Shown one piece after another: positions 33,949-42,508 of a stretch of DNA of 64,000 bases. Position numbers and translations under genes: made by a program. Below the pieces are notes generated by a model. That model did no database searches, was not told where the DNA came from, and worked only from the letters and a program-made list of their open reading frames with translations. The number at the start of each line of letters is the position of its first letter. Position 1 is the first letter of the stretch. The DNA lies in NCBI GenBank assembly GCA_902778105.1, contig CACYWN010000012.1:1-64000 (forward strand), read 5' to 3'. The DNA is from an uncultured Bacteroidia bacterium (GTDB taxonomy: Bacteria > Bacteroidota > Bacteroidia > Bacteroidales > UBA932).

Positions 33949-35540
33949 ACGCCCAGTACGTGTTTATAGACCCACTGTGTGTATTCCGCTTCGCGGAGCG
34001 CATCGCCCCAGCCGATCGGATACATTCCTTTCCAGCGTTCGGTCATGAAAGCCTTCAGGTCCTCCCGGGCGCGGTCGGCACAGCCGTGCGCCTTGGCCAG
34101 CAGGCCGGCGGCCCGGCAGCCGCAAAGTTCGCCCTGGCAGGTCCCCATGCCGACGCGGGTGCGACGTCGCAGGTCGGTAAGGCCGCTCACGTCCAGCCGC
34201 TCGATGGCGGAGTTGATTTCGCCCACCGACACTTCCTCGCACTCGCATACCAAAGACTGGCTCAGGGAGTCGGAGGACTGCATTCGCGCGGCTGCCATTC
34301 CGAGCCGTCCGACGGCTGCTTTCTGGACCGTGGTCGGATTCTCCCAGATCTTTTCGGCGACTTCGCGGAAGTTCTTCCCGCCGGCGCCGGGAAGCGGCGT
34401 CTCCGCCGTCCCACAGGCTTTGTCGACCGCCAGCTTCTGGCAGACGAGGTCTGTTGCCATCTCGGCCATGAGTCTGTAAGTCATCAGTTTACCTCCTGTT
34501 ATCGTGACGAAGCCTTTCAGTCCGTCACGCGTTTCGTGATCCAGGCACACGATGCCGCGGCTGATGTTGCGGCCGCTGGGGTCGTTGTCGGCGCTTACGA
34601 GCGGACGGACACCGGCATAAGCGCGCAGGATGCGCGTGCTGGCGAGGGCCGGAGCCAGTTTGGCTCCTTCCTCGATGAGGAGGTTCACCTCATCCGGGGT
34701 GACCTGGACATTGTCGCATTCCTCGAAGGGAATCTTGGTGGAGGTCGTTCCGATCACGCAGACGGTGTCTCCCGGAACGAGGATGTCGGCATTCGCGGGC
34801 TTCCGGCACCGGTTGATGACGATGCCGTTGACCCGGTGGGCGAAGATCAGGAGCGCACCTTTGGCCGGGAACATCCCGATCTTGACACCGGCCAGTTCGG
34901 CGATATGCTGTCCCCAGATACCGGCGGCATTGACCGTGACGGGGGCGTAGTATTCACCGCTCTTGTGGGTCTGGTGGTTATAGGTGCGGATTCCCTGGAT
35001 CCGGTCTCCGTCCTTGATGAAGCCGGTGACCTCGGTATAAAGCAGGACCTGGGCTCCGTGGAGTTTGGCATCCAGCATGTTGGCTGCGCACAGGCGGAAC
35101 GGGTCCACGCTTCCGTCAGGTACCTTGACGGCGCCGATCAGGTCCGGATTCATGGACGGCTCCATCCGCAGGGCTTCTTTCGGGTCCACGATCTCGGCGT
35201 TGATGCCGGCCGCGAGGCAGGACTCCACGAATTTGGCCTGGTAGTTCAGGTCATCTTCCGGAAGGGTGATGAAGAATCCGTCCGTCTCGTCGACGCAGTG
35301 GGAGGCGATCCGCCGGAGGATCATGTTTTCGCGGATGCATTCGCTTGCGGATTCCTGGTCGGTCACGGCATAGCGCGCACCGGAATGGAGCAATCCGTGA
35401 TTGCGGCCAGTCGCACCGGTGGCGATGTCGTGACGCTCGATCAGGAGGACCCGCAGACCGCGCATCGCGCAATCCCTTGCGGTACCCGCACCCGTGATGC
35501 CGCCGCCGACGATAATGACGTCGTACTCGTTCCTTTTCAT
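33945..35540 (-). CDS. glpA: Anaerobic glycerol-3-phosphate dehydrogenase subunit A
   Basis: 531 residues. FAD motif GGGITGAGTARDCAMRG near residue 12, then NHGLLHSGARYAV and NAAGIWGQHIAELAG. The C terminus is a BFD-like [2Fe-2S] domain with CECEEVSVGEI and GTCQGELCGCR, which sets GlpA apart from the aerobic GlpD. It oxidises glycerol 3-phosphate to dihydroxyacetone phosphate. The start overlaps the queE stop by 4 bases, joining glp to queuosine genes. Confidence 0.94.
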   Translation of the reverse strand: MKRNEYDVIIVGGGITGAGTARDCAMRGLRVLLIERHDIATGATGRNHGLLHSGARYAVTDQESASECIRENMILRRIASHCVDETDGFFITLPEDDLNYQAKFVESCLAAGINAEIVDPKEALRMEPSMNPDLIGAVKVPDGSVDPFRLCAANMLDAKLHGAQVLLYTEVTGFIKDGDRIQGIRTYNHQTHKSGEYYAPVTVNAAGIWGQHIAELAGVKIGMFPAKGALLIFAHRVNGIVINRCRKPANADILVPGDTVCVIGTTSTKIPFEECDNVQVTPDEVNLLIEEGAKLAPALASTRILRAYAGVRPLVSADNDPSGRNISRGIVCLDHETRDGLKGFVTITGGKLMTYRLMAEMATDLVCQKLAVDKACGTAETPLPGAGGKNFREVAEKIWENPTTVQKAAVGRLGMAAARMQSSDSLSQSLVCECEEVSVGEINSAIERLDVSGLTDLRRRTRVGMGTCQGELCGCRAAGLLAKAHGCADRAREDLKAFMTERWKGMYPIGWGDALREAEYTQWVYKHVLGV

Positions 35541-36109
35541 CTGATGTTCAGGTATTTATGGGTCTGCAGCGACAGCCGCCACCGCGGATGCCGCTGGATA
35601 TAATCAACTGTCTGGGCCGTATTGGCGCAGGAACACGGCTGGAGGAAATGCCACTGGGCCGGGAATGCCGCCCATTTTTCGACATCCATCCCCAGGTACA
35701 CGACTTTTACCTCGTCGGCCTTCGCCAGTGCCACCGTTCCGTTGCCTTTGAGGTCAGGGACATCGGCCTTGGGGCTTACGGTGACCCAGTCCACGCCTTC
35801 CGGAAGGGAACGGGTCCCGTTGGTCTCCACGTGGATCCGGTAACCTGCTCCGTGCAGGGCCTCCACCAGCGGAAGGTCCAGCTGCAGGGACGGCTCGCCG
35901 CCGGTCACGCAGACGCGCCGGCACTCCCCGGAAACCGCTGAAACCGCCTCCACGATCTGTTGCGCCGTCATGTCGGTATGGGCATCGTGGTCCGTATCGC
36001 AGAACGGGCACTGGAGGTTGCAGCCGGACATCCTCAGGAACACCATCGGCGTCCCTGTCCAGAAGCCTTCGCCTTGCAGGCTGTAGAATATTTCGTTGAT
36101 CCGGTACAC
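35537..36109 (-). CDS. queE: 7-carboxy-7-deazaguanine synthase
   Basis: 190 residues from GTG 36109, whose G is also the last base of the queD TAG stop. A longer frame upstream only overlaps queD and does not look like protein. The radical-SAM motif is CNLQCPFCD in MSGCNLQCPFCDTDHDAH, with CVTGGEPSLQ after it. It converts carboxytetrahydropterin to 7-carboxy-7-deazaguanine in the preQ0/queuosine pathway. The NTAQTVDYIQRHPRWRLSLQTHKYLNIR ending is complete. Confidence 0.9.
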   Translation of the reverse strand: MYRINEIFYSLQGEGFWTGTPMVFLRMSGCNLQCPFCDTDHDAHTDMTAQQIVEAVSAVSGECRRVCVTGGEPSLQLDLPLVEALHGAGYRIHVETNGTRSLPEGVDWVTVSPKADVPDLKGNGTVALAKADEVKVVYLGMDVEKWAAFPAQWHFLQPCSCANTAQTVDYIQRHPRWRLSLQTHKYLNIR

Positions 36110-36441
36110 TAGTCCCGTTCGTAGGCGGCCATGTTCATTTCGGACTCCCAGACCTCGACCTTGTAGGCGTTGGGCGTGTTGTCGCAGATCCAGCGGGCGA
36201 TGTTCTCGGCCGTCGGGTTCATCGGGAGGACATCGTTGAGGTTCTTGTGGTCCAGGGCTTTCTCGATGTTCCGCTTGATCAGGGTGAAGTCGGTGACCAT
36301 GCCGTCCTGGTTCAGGGTCGCGGACTTGCAGTAGATCTTGACGATCCAGTTGTGGCCGTGCAGGTCCTCGCATTTGCTCTCATAGGAGAGCATCAGGCTA
36401 TGCGCAGCCGATATTTCCAGTCGCTTGCAAACGTAATACAT
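36109..36441 (-). CDS. queD: 6-carboxy-5,6,7,8-tetrahydropterin synthase
   Basis: 110 residues. The zinc ligands are His in SAAHSL and HGHNW, and the catalytic Cys is in YESKCEDLHGHNW. It turns dihydroneopterin triphosphate into carboxytetrahydropterin, the step before QueE. It starts 6 bases after queC. Confidence 0.93.
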   Translation of the reverse strand: MYYVCKRLEISAAHSLMLSYESKCEDLHGHNWIVKIYCKSATLNQDGMVTDFTLIKRNIEKALDHKNLNDVLPMNPTAENIARWICDNTPNAYKVEVWESEMNMAAYERD

Positions 36442-36447
36442 AGGCTG

Positions 36448-37089
36448 TTATTCTTCGTATTCGGTGGGGTCGAAACCGGCCAGGGCTTCCTTCCGTTCGG
36501 TGCAGGTGCCGCAGCGCCCGCAATGCTTTTCACCGCCCTTGTAGCAGGAATAGGTGAGGGCATAGTCGATGCCGAGCGCTCTCCCGCGGAGGGCGATGTC
36601 GCGCTTGGTGATGTCGCAGTAGGGGGAGACGATGCGGACGCCGTTGTAGGTGCCCGCTTCGGCCGCCCGGTCGAAGGCCTCGATGAATCCGGGCCGGCAG
36701 TCCGGGTAGATGGCGTGGTCCCCGCCGTGGTTCGCGATGAGGACGGTATCCAGGTCGTTGCTCTCCGCCAGACCGGCGGCGATGGCCAGCATGATGCCGT
36801 TCCGGAAGGGAACGACGGTGGATTTCATGTTCTCGTCGGCATAACTGCCTTCGGGGATTTCCCCGCCGGAGAGAAGGAGGTCGCTCCGGAAGTATTTTCC
36901 GATGAAATCCAGCGGAATGATCCGGTGGGGGATTCCCAGCCGCCTGCAGTTTTCCACCGCGCACGCGATTTCCTTCGCATTATGCTTCGAACCGTAGTCG
37001 AAACTGACGGCCAGCGCGATGCTGTCCCTGTATTCATACAGGAGCGTGGTGCTGTCCAGCCCGCCGGAATAGATCAGGATGGCTTTCAT
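36448..37089 (-). CDS. queC: 7-cyano-7-deazaguanine synthase
   Basis: 213 residues from ATG 37089 (MKAILIYSGGLDSTTLL). SGGLDS is the ATP-pyrophosphatase loop, and the zinc Cys lie in CYKGGEKHCGRCGTC at the C terminus. It makes preQ0 from the QueE product with ammonia and ATP. It follows the GltD-like gene by 4 bases. A further ATG at 37113 would overlap that gene. Confidence 0.93.
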   Translation of the reverse strand: MKAILIYSGGLDSTTLLYEYRDSIALAVSFDYGSKHNAKEIACAVENCRRLGIPHRIIPLDFIGKYFRSDLLLSGGEIPEGSYADENMKSTVVPFRNGIMLAIAAGLAESNDLDTVLIANHGGDHAIYPDCRPGFIEAFDRAAEAGTYNGVRIVSPYCDITKRDIALRGRALGIDYALTYSCYKGGEKHCGRCGTCTERKEALAGFDPTEYEE

Positions 37090-37093
37090 ATGC

Positions 37094-38332
37094 TTATTCT
37101 GCTTTGTGTCCATAGCGGGCGATGATGGCGTCCACGGCTTTGCGGGCGGAGGCGACGGCTTCCACGACGGTCTTGGGACCCGTGAGGAAATCGCCGGCGG
37201 CGAAGACGTTGTCGATGCCCTTGATGATCACCTGGCCGTCCTCGGTCACCTGCGGGATGTTCCAGCGGTCCAGGATCGGTTCGCAACCCGTGAAAATGGT
37301 CGGATCCGGCGTTTCGCTGATGGCCGTCAGAAGGGTTTCGCATTCTTCCTCGTGCTCGGTCCCTTCCAGGATTTTGGTGACGACCTTGCCGGTTTCCGGG
37401 TCCGTCACGTTCTGGCAGTCGCAGAAGACCACGCTGTTCTTGCGGACTTCGACGGGGGCCTGGAAGACACGGAAATGCACACCGTCCCGCATGGCCTCCG
37501 CAATCTCGTTCGGATTGGCCGGCATGTTGCCGTAATCCTTCCGGTAGTAGATCCAGGTTTCGGTACCCTGCCGGACGGCGGCCCGGCTGGCGTCCATCGC
37601 CACGTTTCCGCCGCCGATGACGATGACTTTCCGGCCCAGGTCGAAGGCCGCCGGATTCCGGAGGAAGGGAAGGGCTTGCAGTCCCTTTCCCTCGCCGGGG
37701 ATGTTGAGGGAAGCCGGTTTTTCGGCTCCGGCCCCCAGCAGGACAGCGTCATACCGGGCGGCCACCCGGTCCAGGGCCATGTCATGACCGACCCGCATTT
37801 CGCCCTGGAAATTGATGCCGGCGTCGTCGAACATCCGCTCGAAGGCGTTGACGTATTTCTTGTCCAGCCGGAAGGCGGGAATCCCGTAGCGAAGGACCCC
37901 GCCCATGCGGGGATTCGCGTCTGCCATGAACACGTCCGCACCGGCGCGGTACAGCCAGACGGCGGCACAGATTCCCACGGGGCCCGCTCCGATCAGGGCG
38001 ATCCTTTTGCCGGAGAGGACGTCGGATTCACGTTTCAGCTTCGCGCTGAAGAGGTACGCGTCGGAAATCTCCTGCTCGATTTCGTACCAGCGGACCGGAA
38101 TGTGCTTGACATTCAGGACACAGTGGCCGTGACACAACTGTTTCCAGTTGCACACGCGGGAGGTTATGGCGGAGAGGGGATTGTTGTCGAAGAGGAGTTT
38201 TCCCGCCTCATCCAGTTTGTCTTCCCGGTACAGGGCCATGCATTCCGGAATGGGCGTATGGACAGGGCATCCCTGCAGGGAGCACTTGGGCTTCTTGCAT
38301 AGGAGACAGCGCCTGGCTTCATTGTTTTTCAT
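37094..38332 (-). CDS. GltD-like NAD(P)-dependent flavin oxidoreductase
   Basis: 412 residues. The N-terminal Cys-rich part (RRCLLCKKPKCSLQGCPVHTPIPE, then VCNWKQLCHGHCVLN) resembles the iron-sulfur part of glutamate synthase small subunits. Two nucleotide-binding domains follow (ALIGAGPVGICAAVWL and VIVIGGGNVAMDASRAAVRQG), and the end FAAGDFLTGPKTVVEAVASARKA is typical. No large GltB subunit or NfnA partner is adjacent, so the electron acceptor is unknown. First gene of the que-glp run, with a TATATTTG box on the plus side at 38374-38381. Confidence 0.83.
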   Translation of the reverse strand: MKNNEARRCLLCKKPKCSLQGCPVHTPIPECMALYREDKLDEAGKLLFDNNPLSAITSRVCNWKQLCHGHCVLNVKHIPVRWYEIEQEISDAYLFSAKLKRESDVLSGKRIALIGAGPVGICAAVWLYRAGADVFMADANPRMGGVLRYGIPAFRLDKKYVNAFERMFDDAGINFQGEMRVGHDMALDRVAARYDAVLLGAGAEKPASLNIPGEGKGLQALPFLRNPAAFDLGRKVIVIGGGNVAMDASRAAVRQGTETWIYYRKDYGNMPANPNEIAEAMRDGVHFRVFQAPVEVRKNSVVFCDCQNVTDPETGKVVTKILEGTEHEEECETLLTAISETPDPTIFTGCEPILDRWNIPQVTEDGQVIIKGIDNVFAAGDFLTGPKTVVEAVASARKAVDAIIARYGHKAE

Positions 38333-38373
38333 ATCTGGCGATGATGTCTTTTACTAAGGGTTTTTATAATTTA

Positions 38374-38381
38374 CAAATATA
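38374..38381 (-). promoter_or_regulatory. -7 box for the GltD-que-glp run
   Basis: TATATTTG on the minus strand, ending about 41 bases before ATG 38332. No TTTG was found at the -33 distance. It lies in the 60-base gap after the Lrp gene stop. Confidence 0.5.
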
Positions 38382-38392
38382 GCAAAAAAGCA

Positions 38393-38860
38393 TCACAGAT
38401 GGAGGGCATGCGTGTTTTTTATTTCGTCCATCACGAAGGTCGACAGGATGCTGCCGATGGAGTCGATGGTCCCAAGTACGTTGATGATGAATTCGTTGTA
38501 GTACTTCATGTCCGGTGCGTGGATTTTGAGCAGATAGTCGTATTCGCCGGAGACATTGTAACACTCGGCCACCTGCGGGATATCCTTGACGACGGATACG
38601 AATTCCCGGGCGACTTCACGGTTCATCTGCTTCAGCTTCACCGAGCAGAAGACGACGAATCCCAGATGGAGTTTTTCCGCATCCAGGACGGCGACGTACT
38701 TGCGGATTACGCCGCTGCGCTCCAGGCGCTTGAGCCGCTCGAAAACGGGGGTGGTGGACAGATGGACCCGGGCGGCCAGCTCCTTGGTGGTGAGCCGGGC
38801 GTTTTCCTGCATGCAGCGCAGGATGTTGAGGTCGACGGAGTCGAGCAGGAGGTCATTCAT
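38393..38860 (-). CDS. Lrp/AsnC-family regulator
   Basis: 155 residues. Winged helix DLNILRCMQENARLTTKELAARVHLSTTPVFERLKRLERSGVIRKYVAVLD, then an AsnC/RAM ligand domain (VAECYNVSGEYDYLLKIHAPDMKYYNEFIINVLGTIDSIGSILSTFVMDEIKN). Such regulators sense amino acids. It is divergent from metY, which makes sulfur amino acid genes a plausible target. An inverted repeat GAATT-N8-AATTC at 38938-38955 lies between the two genes. Confidence 0.9.
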   Translation of the reverse strand: MNDLLLDSVDLNILRCMQENARLTTKELAARVHLSTTPVFERLKRLERSGVIRKYVAVLDAEKLHLGFVVFCSVKLKQMNREVAREFVSVVKDIPQVAECYNVSGEYDYLLKIHAPDMKYYNEFIINVLGTIDSIGSILSTFVMDEIKNTHALHL

Positions 38861-38937
38861 GGCAAAGAATATTATTCTGTTTGACGGCTGAATTCCGGTA
38901 TGGATGTCTTTGTTTTTCTGATTTCGTGGTAAAATTA

Positions 38938-38996
38938 GAATTATTTTCTCAATTCATGAAGATTGTTGTCTGTTTTTTCCAAAGAATCTATCTTTG
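38938..38996 (+). promoter_or_regulatory. metY promoter region with possible Lrp operator
   Basis: TATCTTTG at 38989-38996 is the probable -7 box of metY, 19 bases before ATG 39016. Upstream, GAATT (38938-38942) and AATTC (38951-38955) form an inverted repeat that could be the site of the divergent Lrp regulator. No exact TTTG at -33. Confidence 0.45.
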
Positions 38997-39015
38997 TTCG
39001 GAAAAATGAACTGAG

Positions 39016-40299
39016 ATGAGCAAATTGGATACCCTCTGCCTCCATGCAGGCTACACTCCCAAGCGCGGCGAGCCGCGTCAGCTTCCCATCGTACAGAGCA
39101 CGACTTTCAAATATGAGACGTCCGACCAGATGGGCCGTCTTTTCGACCTGGAAGACAGCGGTTATTTCTATACCCGCCTGGCCAATCCCACCTGCGACGC
39201 CGTGGCTGCCCGTATCGCGGCCCTGGAGGGTGGCGTGGGCGCCATCCTCACATCTTCGGGGCAGGCGGCGAACCTGTTCGCCTGCCTGAATATCTGCCAG
39301 GCCGGTGACCATATCGTGAGCCTGAACAACATCTATGGCGGCACTTTCAACCTGCTGGGAGTGACCCTTGCGAAGATGGGCATAGAAGTCACCTTCGTGG
39401 ACCACAAGGCCGGCGATGCCGAGGTGGAGGCCGCCTTCCGCCCGGAGACCAAGCTCCTCTTCGGGGAGACCCTTTCCAATCCCGGCGTCGAAGTACTTGA
39501 CATCGAACGCTTTGCGAAAATCGCCCATGCGCATGGGGTACCGCTTGTCATCGACAACACCTTTGCTACACCGATCCACTGCCGGCCTTTCGAATGGGGC
39601 GCCGACATCGTCACCCATTCCACGACCAAGTATATCGACGGTCATGGGGCGACGGTCGGCGGCTGTCTCGTGGACAGCGGCAATTTCGACTGGGATGCCC
39701 ATGCCGGCAAGTTCCCGGGACTCACGACCCCGGATGAATCCTACCATGGCCTGACTTATACGAAGGCCTTCGGGCGTGCGGCTTATATCACGAAAGCCGT
39801 GACGCACCTGATGCGTGACCTCGGTTCCACCCAGAGTCCGCAGAATGCCTTCTACCTGAACCTCGGCCTGCAGACGCTCCACCTCCGGATCCGCCGTGTC
39901 ACCGAAAGCGCGCTGAAGGTCGCCCGTTTCCTGAAGTCACACCCTGCCGTGGCGTGGGTGCGTTTTCCGGACCTTCCGGACGACCCGGAGCACGAAAAGC
40001 AGCTCAAATACCTGCCGGAAGGCTCCTGTGGCGTGATGTGCCTGGGCCTCAAGGGCGGCCGCGACTTCGACAACCGCTTCATGGATGCGCTGCGGTTGAT
40101 TACCATCGAGACCCATGTGGCCGACTGTTTCTCCTGCATCCTGCACCCGGCTTCCCATACGCACCGGCAGCTGTCGGACGAGCAGCTCCGCGCCGCCGGT
40201 ATCGATCCGGGCCTGATGCGCCTCTCCATCGGACTGGAAGATGTGGATGACATCATCGCCGACTTGTCCCAAGCCCTTGAAGCAGCGGCCCATGTTTAG
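39016..40299 (+). CDS. metY: O-acetylhomoserine sulfhydrylase
   Basis: 427 residues. The PLP Lys is K205 in HSTTKYIDGHG. The LHAGYTP start, YTRLANPT and LSNPGVEVLDIERFAKIAH match MetY, which forms homocysteine from O-acetylhomoserine and sulfide. The neighbour metX makes its substrate, and the two reading frames overlap by 8 bases. Confidence 0.93.
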   Translation: MSKLDTLCLHAGYTPKRGEPRQLPIVQSTTFKYETSDQMGRLFDLEDSGYFYTRLANPTCDAVAARIAALEGGVGAILTSSGQAANLFACLNICQAGDHIVSLNNIYGGTFNLLGVTLAKMGIEVTFVDHKAGDAEVEAAFRPETKLLFGETLSNPGVEVLDIERFAKIAHAHGVPLVIDNTFATPIHCRPFEWGADIVTHSTTKYIDGHGATVGGCLVDSGNFDWDAHAGKFPGLTTPDESYHGLTYTKAFGRAAYITKAVTHLMRDLGSTQSPQNAFYLNLGLQTLHLRIRRVTESALKVARFLKSHPAVAWVRFPDLPDDPEHEKQLKYLPEGSCGVMCLGLKGGRDFDNRFMDALRLITIETHVADCFSCILHPASHTHRQLSDEQLRAAGIDPGLMRLSIGLEDVDDIIADLSQALEAAAHV

Positions 40300-41296
40300 G
40301 AAAGAACTGTGTCTCACGCTGGAACTCGAGGCCGGGGGAGTGCTTTCCCCGGCCCGGGTCGTCTATCATACCTCCCAGGATGCCTGGGACGGAAAACGTC
40401 CGGTTATCTGGATCTGCCATGCCCTGACCGCGAACAGTGATCCCAGAGACTGGTGGCCGGAGATGGTGGGACCGGGCAAGGCCATCGACACGGAGAGGAA
40501 CTTCGTCGTGTGCGTGAACATGCTCGGCTCCGCCTATGGCTCCGAAGGACCCGCCCGGGAGAATCCAGCGACCGGGAAACCCTGGCTCCTGGACTTCCCG
40601 AAGGTGACGGTCCGGGACATGGTCGCTGCGACGGTCGCGGTGCGAAAAGCGCTTGGAATCAAGCGGGTGGACCTTCTCATCGGAAGTTCCATCGGCGGTT
40701 TCCAAGCCATTGAGTGGGCGGTGACGGAACCGGAGGTGTTCAAGCGCTGCGTCTTCATCGCCACGGCTCCCCGTGTGTCCCCGTACCTGTCCGCGACGGT
40801 GGAAGCGCAGCGGATGGCCCTGGAAGCCGATCCCACCTTCCGGGAGGCCAGGGACCTCAGCGGCGGAGCGGCCGGCCTCAAATGTGCCCGGGCCCAGGCG
40901 CTCATCACCTATCGCTGTTTCGACGGCTATGGACTCACCCAGTCCGAGGCCGATCCCGATACGCTCTTCGCCGGAAAGGCTGCTTCCTATGAACGGTACC
41001 AGGGAGAGAAGCTGGTCCGCCGCCAGTTCGATGCCTATTCCTATTATACGCTTTGCAATGCGCTGGACAGCCACAATGTGGGCCGGAGACGCGGTGGTGT
41101 CGCGGCGGCCCTGTCCAGGATCAAGGCCCGGACGACAGTCGTATCCATCGACACGGACGGCCTTTTCCCGCCGCAGGAATCCTCCGTCTGGGCGCGTTGG
41201 ATCCCCGGGGCGGATTTTATCGAAATCTCATCCCGATTCGGTCACGACGGTTTCCTCCTGGAAACGGCCCGGCTGACAGCGATTCTGATGCGCTGA
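40292..41296 (+). CDS. metX: Homoserine O-acetyltransferase
   Basis: 334 residues from ATG 40292 inside the end of metY. Alpha/beta-hydrolase fold with nucleophile S133 in IGSSIGG, an Asp in SIDTDGLFPP and a His in RFGHDGF. The HALTANSD and LGSAYGSEGP motifs are those of MetX. It acetylates homoserine with acetyl-CoA. metY-metX together make homocysteine directly from sulfide. Confidence 0.92.
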   Translation: MFRKELCLTLELEAGGVLSPARVVYHTSQDAWDGKRPVIWICHALTANSDPRDWWPEMVGPGKAIDTERNFVVCVNMLGSAYGSEGPARENPATGKPWLLDFPKVTVRDMVAATVAVRKALGIKRVDLLIGSSIGGFQAIEWAVTEPEVFKRCVFIATAPRVSPYLSATVEAQRMALEADPTFREARDLSGGAAGLKCARAQALITYRCFDGYGLTQSEADPDTLFAGKAASYERYQGEKLVRRQFDAYSYYTLCNALDSHNVGRRRGGVAAALSRIKARTTVVSIDTDGLFPPQESSVWARWIPGADFIEISSRFGHDGFLLETARLTAILMR

Positions 41297-41366
41297 CCGG
41301 AACGTGCGCCGTCACCATTGATGGGGATTGCGTTTTTCGTCACAATCCCTTATTTTTGCAGTTGAT

Positions 41367-41786
41367 ATGGAAGAGAATCACCTGGTCGAATTGATGGAAC
41401 ACCACGGGGTGAAACCCACGGCGAACCGGATCCTGATCGCGCGGGCACTGTCGGTGGCCGGGCGTCCCATGTCCATGACGGAACTGGAGGACGTGCTCGA
41501 AACCATCGACAAATCCAACGTATTCCGTACTTTGCAGGCCTTCCGGGAAGCGCATCTGGTCCATGTCCTCGAGGACACCGGCGACGGTGTGCGCTACGAA
41601 CTATGCCACAGCCATCATGACGACGAGGACGATGACCTCCATGTCCATTTCTACTGCGAGAAGTGCCACAGGACCTTTTGTCTGGAAGGTACGCCCATTC
41701 CTCCGATTTCCGTTCCGGAGGGATTTCAGTCCCATACTGTCAGTTATTTGATTAAAGGCATCTGCATAGACTGCAGGCAGTCCTGA
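41367..41786 (+). CDS. Fur-family transcriptional regulator
   Basis: 139 residues from ATG 41367. The winged helix (LMEHHGVKPTANRILIARALSVAGRPMSMTELEDVLETIDKSNVFRTLQAFREAHLVH) is followed by metal sites: the His/Asp-rich CHSHHDDEDDDLHVHFYCEKC and a CIDC pair at the end, giving two CxxC sites for structural zinc. Whether it senses iron, zinc or peroxide cannot be said. A TATTTTTG box (41351-41358) ends only 8 bases before the ATG. Its 3' end overlaps convergent tcdA by 43 bases. Confidence 0.88.
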   Translation: MEENHLVELMEHHGVKPTANRILIARALSVAGRPMSMTELEDVLETIDKSNVFRTLQAFREAHLVHVLEDTGDGVRYELCHSHHDDEDDDLHVHFYCEKCHRTFCLEGTPIPPISVPEGFQSHTVSYLIKGICIDCRQS

Positions 41787-42508
41787 ATCACCAGCGAGGC
41801 CAGGGTGAAGCCGAAGGGGGCGGTGACGGTGACGAGGGAGCCGTTGTGGGCTTTTTTCTCGAATTTGAGCTCTTCGGGGAGGGCGGTGTCGGTGCCGCGG
41901 TTCTCCAGGAGTTCCTCGTCATAGACGCAGAGGAAGTCCTTGGCGGGGAGGGTGCCGGCCTTGCGGAGTTTCTTGCGGAGCATGGCGCCGAGGGGGCAGC
42001 CGCGGACCTCCCAGAACGAGGCGACCCGGACCTTCGTGGGGTCGATCTTGCACGCAGCGCCCATGGAGGAGAAGAAAGTCGCCGGGGTGGCGGCGGCGCG
42101 GAGGATCAGGGCGGCCTTGTCCTTCAGGGCGTCGATCGCGTCGATGATGTAGTCGTAGCTCTCCAGGGCAAAGGAATCGGCCGTTGCCTCGGTGAAACGG
42201 GCCTCCAGGGCCGTAATTTCGGCAGAGGGATTGATATCCAACAGCATTTCCTTCAGAACATCAACCTTCGGGCGGCCGACGGTTGAGGCCGTGGCCATCC
42301 GCTGCCGGTTGATGTTGGAGGGGGCGACGCGGTCCGCATCGACCAGGGTCAGATGGGTAATCCCGCTTCGGACAAGGCCTTCGGCGCACCAGCTGCCAAC
42401 GCCGCCTACGCCGAAAAGGATGACCCGGACGGTGCCGAGACGTTCCATTGCATCGGCCCCGAGCAGGAGTTCCGCCCGGTTGAATATTTCCTTGGGAGAG
42501 GGATTCAT
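41744..42508 (-). CDS. tcdA: tRNA threonylcarbamoyladenosine dehydratase
   Basis: 254 residues from ATG 42508, which overlaps the hydrolase stop as ATGA. ThiF/E1-like fold: the nucleotide loop is GVGGVGSWCAEGLVRSG, then LVDADRVAPSNINRQ, and DAIDALKDKAALI. NRAELLLG at the N terminus and CPLGAMLRKKLRK match TcdA (YgdL), which cyclises t6A in tRNA. Last gene of a five-gene run. Confidence 0.9.
   Translation of the reverse strand: MNPSPKEIFNRAELLLGADAMERLGTVRVILFGVGGVGSWCAEGLVRSGITHLTLVDADRVAPSNINRQRMATASTVGRPKVDVLKEMLLDINPSAEITALEARFTEATADSFALESYDYIIDAIDALKDKAALILRAAATPATFFSSMGAACKIDPTKVRVASFWEVRGCPLGAMLRKKLRKAGTLPAKDFLCVYDEELLENRGTDTALPEELKFEKKAHNGSLVTVTAPFGFTLASLVIQDCLQSMQMPLIK

Noticed and set aside
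36110-36373. N-terminal extension of queE
   Set aside because: The extension is a shadow of queD; GTG 36109 sits one base inside the queD stop and directly precedes the conserved QueE start.
38383-38389. TTTTTTG as -33 box for the GltD-que-glp run
   Set aside because: It lies directly beside the -7 box, far from the 19-20 base spacing seen in the other promoters here.
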